Origin: Chelydra serpentina
Lineage: Eukaryota > Chordata > Testudines > Chelydridae
Assembly (NCBI GenBank): GCA_037349315.1
Contig: JBAIAC010000006.1
Location: 14,171,501 to 14,235,500 of the forward strand
Reading direction: 5' to 3'
Length of the DNA: 64,000 bases
The notes under the pieces were generated by a model. That model ran no database searches. It was not told the DNA's origin and saw only the letters and a list, made by a program, of their open reading frames with translations. Below, one piece after another: positions 59,873-64,000 of this stretch. Position numbers and translations under genes: made by a program. Positions within the stretch are counted from its first letter, which is position 1; the number at the start of each line of letters is the position of its first letter.

Positions 59873-60119
59873 GGCTATGTCTACACCGATGGTAACATAC
59901 AGAGTACAGGCACCACATGTGTACTAGCTACATCCTGCAGTGAAAGGCTCTGTCAGCGGGGAGGCAGCAGGGAAAGTCTCTGGCAGCTCCACCTTTCCCG
60001 TTGTCTCCCCTCTGCCAGAGCCTTTCCATACAGCCGAAGCCTTTCACTACAGGGGAAAGGCTCTGGCAGTGGGTAGGCAGCAAGACACAATACTGCTCAA
60101 ACAGCAGTGTAGACATGGG
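59873..60119. mobile_element. Harbinger-like MITE with internal inverted repeats
   Basis: Ends GGCTATGTCTACACC and GTGTAGACATGG form imperfect TIRs of the same type as 9267 and 35737. Inside, 'gtgaaaggctctgtcagcgg' recurs inverted as 'ctctgccagagcctttcc' and again directly as 'ggaaaggctctggcagtggg'. No TSD could be fixed. Confidence 0.6.
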
Positions 60120-60699
60120 AGGCACTGCTTGTGTAGAGAGCCTGTGTAGGGTATGTACACCTGGGGGTTCAGATGTGTAGGGCACTCTATTCTAATCATC
60201 TAAGCCATTCTTCACTGTCTACCCATGATAGCTTGGCATGCAGTGGGTGTACTCTACATGCCATCATAAGTGTGGATGTACCTAAAGAGATGCTTGCATC
60301 ACAACAATGAGTTGAACAGGCTCTAAAGTGCATGAAAAAGTGCAAAGTTACAAGAAGCGAAGGGGTTACTTTATATGCAAATGGCCTAAACAAAAAATCC
60401 ATTATGAAAACATCTCACTAAGTCCACAAGATTCCGCTGCAATATTGGAGTATTGGTATCAATTCATAGGCAAGAAAATGCACAGGACGTCCAGAGCTAG
60501 AGAATCACACCCTGCTTTCAGCCTTATACAAGATAGTCAAAAAAGAATTGGTCAAGTTATGACAGATGTTTCTCAACAACTCACCATATGTACACAAAAA
60601 AGTATGTCTTTATAAGACTGAATACTTCAAGACAATGTGGATGGTTTTATGGGCTCTGAAAGGAAAAAAGAGAGTTCAAGATCTGAACTAGACAGGGTA

Positions 60700-61010
60700 T
60701 TTCCAACTGAAATTTTCTAAAAATTAATGTTTGTTGAATTTTGCAGCAGAAAACTGACATTTTTTGAAAAATTACTCACTGAATATTTTCATTTTTTGGC
60801 AACTGAAAACCAGACTCATGCTAAAACCCAGAAAATTGAGTTAAAATATTGTGATCACTTGAGAGTGAATTTTTTTCTTTTTTGAAGAACATTTCACATA
60901 ATTCTCGAGAAAGCAGACACTTTCCACACAACATTTTCATTTAGTTGAGGATGCAATTTTCCATTGAAAAACACTTTCAGCAAAAAATATTTGACGCGCC
61001 CTAGCCTGGA
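60700..61010. repeat. AT-rich gaaaattt/aaattttc repeat
   Basis: 'caactgaaattttctaaaa' at the left and 'ccattgaaaaacactttcagc' with 'gacgcgccctag' at the right suggest a decayed inverted-repeat element related to 39090-39515. Confidence 0.4.
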
Positions 61011-62104
61011 ATGATAAGGTGAGGAATTGTAAAAATCCACAAAACACTTGTGTGAATAATTGAATGAGGAGTGGTTTAAACAGCAAACTTCACGGAAGTA
61101 TCCAAACTCATAGATGAAACAGCAGTTTCGGAAGCACGGAGCCTCAAAATTCCTTCCTGCCAAATGGTTTCAGCCTGCTTGCAGAAAACCATTCACTAGA
61201 TTAGGAGTCAAATGTATCGGCGGGCTGCAACCTAAACATTGAGCACATGAGCATTTGTGTAAGCAATTCTGTGTATACTGCTGTTTGCACGTGCAACTTA
61301 CATTTGTGAGTGTGGGAAATGGGAATATATGCAAAACTGCATGTGTAAGAGAATAAGCAAACCAAGAACCAAGTTGAGCTGTTGGGCTTTGTCAGTGTAA
61401 AGTAATGGACCCTAGGCTACACTCATAGTTATTCCTGCAATAACAGAAGTAATTGCAACAATCACGACAAAAGGAAACCAAAAAAATAAAGTAAAAGCAA
61501 GCAAAACTAACAAAAGCCTCTGATAAAAGAGCTGCCGAACCTTGCAGAGATGAAGAGCAGAGCCCACTATCAAATACTCTACAGACATCGCTTTGGGAAT
61601 CTTACTTCTTTGTGTGACACTCTCAGCAATAGCTGTGATGAGCATCCTTGTTATCCCACAGAGAGAAGACAGACATAATAGACACAGTTTTACCTTGCAG
61701 AGTCTATGCTGGTTTGACATTGTTTGGCTGGTTATTGGACCAAATTTTGGTATAAATCTAGTGATGTCAATGGATTCCTAAAAAGAGCAATAGCTCCTCC
61801 CCTTCTCCACTCCCAATGACTGATGGGGAAGTACCAGGAAACAACGACACAATAAATGTATATAAGTGGCCATGGTCCTATTGATTTCAGTGGAGTTGTA
61901 CCTGTCCATGCCAGTGGAAAATCTGAACTATAAATTCTTCCTTGTGTCACCAAATGACATTAGATTATTAGATCTAAGAAGCAAACCATCAGATGTTTCC
62001 CAATAGAGCTGAATGTGGAGTGCCGTGACAGGGACATATGGATGCAGCTACCAAAAAATGGTCTGTTACAATACTTGAATGGGCTTTTGTACTGGGATTT
62101 TAGC

Positions 62105-62238
62105 CTGGGATTTTCAAACTTGGGTGCCTAAAGTTGTGCACATGAACCAGTCATTCAGAATTTAATCAGTTGCTCAGCACTATTTAACTTCATTGGAAGC
62201 AGTGAGAGCTCAGCACCTTTTAAAAATCAGGACATTTG
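62105..62238. repeat. Short palindromic repeat (gattttca...gctcagcacc family)
   Basis: 'gggattttcaaacttggg' and 'cagcaccttttaaaaatcagg' are inverse ends; the centre is 'ttaacttcattggaagcag'. Related to 16220-16325. Confidence 0.5.
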
Positions 62239-62392
62239 TTTTTAACTTGTGTTCACTTCAGTAAAAGAGAATTATGCCCTCAACCTACTTAACTGTCAAA
62301 AACGTTTGTGAAAACCCAGCTCAATTACTATCAGTGGCAGCAGGAATGTAAAGAAGCATTTTTTTCCAGCTAAATCTTCATGCTCATGAAAT

Positions 62393-62570
62393 TGAGATAC
62401 TGATAACAGGGAAAATAATTGGACTCACACATTCAATGAGAGAGAGAAATCTGAGAAATGGAAATGGTGAAAGGGATCTATGGGTGATAAGAGAAAGCAA
62501 AGCATGCAGGCATTTGTTGTATGATATGGGTGCAAACAAGGCTAATGCCATTTTAGGTTGCATATGCAAA
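62393..62570 (+). mobile_element. Left part of an older CR1-like LINE split by later insertions
   Basis: 'aaagggatctatgggtgataag', 'ggtgcaaacaaggctaatgc' and 'cattttaggttgcatatgc' match, in order, the region following the RT core of CR1-like LINEs (RDLGV..D, KANAILGCI). The expected continuation is found only after the young CR1, at 63796. Confidence 0.7.
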
Positions 62571-62694
62571 AGCTCCCAAGTGCCTAGATCCCCTTTGAAA
62601 ATCATTTAGGCTCCTAAATCATTTAGGCATTGTGTTGCTGCATGCGGCAATCCCTAAATACCTTACCAATCTGAGCCCTTACCAATCTGAGCCC
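62565..62694. repeat. Palindromic repeat fragment and 16-bp tandem duplication at a CR1 junction
   Basis: 'ctagatcccctttgaaaatc', 'aggctcctaaatcatttagg' and 'cctaaataccttacc' resemble the inverted ends of the MITE at 49440-49623. The 16-mer ttaccaatctgagccc occurs twice back to back (62663-62678, 62679-62694) immediately before the CR1 sequence. Confidence 0.6.
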
Positions 62695-63795
62695 AAGTTA
62701 AAGAAGTATGGGCTGGATGAATGGACGGTACGGTGGATAGAAAACTGGCTGGATGGTCGTGCTCAACGGGTAGTGATCAATGGCTCCATGTCTAGTTGGC
62801 AGCCGGTATCAAGTGGAGTGCCCCAAGGGTCGGTGCTGGGGCCGGTTTTGTTCAATATCTTCATCAACGACCTGGAGGATGGTGTGGACTGCACCCTTAG
62901 CAAGTTTGCAGATGACACTAAACTGGGAGGAGTGGTTGATACGCTGGAGGGTAGGGATAGGATACAGAGGGACCTAGACAAATTAGAGGATTGGGCCAAA
63001 GGAAATCTGATGAGGTTCAACAAGGACAAGTGCAGAGTCCTGCACTTAGGACGGAAGAATCCCATGCACTGCTACAGACTAGGGACCGAATGGCTGGGCA
63101 GCAGTTCTGCAGAAAAGGACCTAGGGGTTACAGTGGACGAAAAGCTGAATATGAGTCAACAGTGTGCCCTTGTTGCCAAGAAGGCTAACGGCATTTTGGG
63201 CTGTATAAGTAGGGGCATTTCCAGCAGATCGAGGGACGTGATTATTCCCCTCTATTCGGCACTGGTGAGGCCTCATTTGGAGTACTGTGTCCAGTTTGGG
63301 GCCCCACAGTACAAAAAGGATGTGGATAAATTGGAAAGAGTCCAACGGAGGGCAACAAAAATGATTAGGGGGCTGGAGCACATGACTTATGAGGAGAGGC
63401 TGAGGGAACTGGGATTGTTTAGCCTGCAGAAGAGAAGAGTGAGGGGGGATTTGATAGCTGCTTTCAACTACCTAAAAGGGGGTTCCAAAGAGGATGGATC
63501 TAGACTGTTCTCAGTGGTAGAAGATGACAGAACAAGGAGTAATGGTCTCAAGTTGCAGAGGGGGAGGTTTAGGTTGGATATTAGGAAAAACTTTTTCACT
63601 AGTAGGGTGGTGAAGCACTGGAATGGGTTACCTAGGGAGGTGGTGGAATCTCCTTCCTTAGAGGTTTTTAAGGTCAGGCTTGACAAAGCCCTGGCTGGGA
63701 TGATCTAGTTGGGGTTGGTCCTGCTTTGAGCAGGGGGTTGGACTAGATGACCTCCTGAGGTCCCTTCCAACCCTGAGATTCTATGATTCTATGAT
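62695..63795 (+). mobile_element. Young 5'-truncated CR1 LINE with open RT frame and intact 3' end
   Basis: A single open frame runs to the stop at 63706-63708. It reads [20 protein letters not shown], then [12 protein letters not shown] (the FADD catalytic block intact), [33 protein letters not shown] and [16 protein letters not shown], i.e. RT palm to the C-terminus of CR1 ORF2. The Met at 62632 lies in flanking DNA and is not a real start; the endonuclease and first RT blocks are missing. The 3' UTR ends with ggttggactagatgacctcc and (attctatg)n at 63795. With no stop in about 337 CR1-derived codons this is the youngest LINE copy in the window. Confidence 0.93.
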
Positions 63796-64000
63796 GAGAC
63801 AAGGAAGTAGTACTCCATCTGATGAGACTGCACCTGCAATATGGCATTCAGCTCTAGACACGGCATTATCAGAAAGAAAGAAACCAGGTGGAGGGAGTTC
63901 GGAAAAAAACATCACAAGACAGAGGGACTGACGGATGAGTAAACATTAAGTTTGAGATTTCTAGAGGGGCCAACTCAATGGAAGATGTGTGCCTAACTCC
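63796..64000 (+). mobile_element. Right part of the older CR1-like LINE
   Basis: 'tgatgagactgcacctgcaat', 'ggcattcagctctagacac' and 'gagggagttcggaaaaaaac' match the [11 protein letters not shown] / RVQRR region of CR1-like LINEs at low identity, continuing from 62570. It runs off the window edge. Confidence 0.65.

Noticed and set aside
61412..61720. 102-residue minus-strand frame with a hydrophobic C-terminus
   Set aside because: No homology recognised, no splice or promoter context, and it lies in AT-rich intronic DNA; a chance frame is more likely.
62632..62694. Met-initiated N-terminus of the 358-residue CR1 frame
   Set aside because: These codons come from flanking DNA and the 16-bp duplication; CR1 homology starts at about 62695.

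Overview
This is vertebrate nuclear DNA, most likely from a turtle. One host protein-coding exon is embedded in AT-rich non-coding sequence crowded with transposable elements. The turtle call rests on the repeats: tRNA-headed SINEs carrying a CR1-type tail, many CR1 LINEs, Penelope-like fragments with GIY-YIG coding sequence, hAT and Harbinger-like MITEs, and MIR/CORE-type SINEs. No bacterial-type genes, rRNA, functional tRNA genes or CRISPR arrays are present.

The only supported host gene is PTCHD4 (patched domain containing 4), on the minus strand. Its terminal exon (coding 23302 down to the stop at 21669) is intact, opens at a clear splice acceptor, and encodes about 544 residues ending in a PDZ-ligand-like T-A-V. 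Sequence to the right (23303-64000) is then upstream intron of this gene; sequence left of about 21240 is 3' UTR or intergenic. No other host exon was recognised.

Layout: 1-21 kb holds two hAT-type non-autonomous elements, two Harbinger-like MITEs, two solo LTRs with 5-bp target-site duplications (TSDs), a minus-strand CR1, an L2-like LINE, SINEs, and a Penelope-derived foldback. 21.2-23.3 kb is the PTCHD4 exon and 3' UTR. 23.8-39.1 kb (intron) has two long decayed minus-strand CR1s, one interrupted by a 114-bp Penelope-derived insertion and the other by a Harbinger-like MITE, plus further Penelope, SINE and hAT copies. 41.8-46.4 kb has a plus-strand CR1 abutting a decayed Ty3/Gypsy gag on the minus strand, which is split by a 1.3-kb solo LTR. 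50.6-53.3 kb is a nearly complete hAT transposon with TIRs, an 8-bp TSD and a broken transposase. 55.9-56.6 kb is a second Penelope GIY-YIG fragment. The right edge has a young 5'-truncated CR1 with an open RT frame, nested in an older LINE.

The most interesting signals are the Penelope-derived insertions. Three carry the same hammerhead-ribozyme-like core next to the terminal motif, and two short ones are inverted-end or foldback structures bounded by 12-bp TSDs. Element boundaries were read by eye from TSDs and TIRs; family names come from recognised motifs, without a database search.
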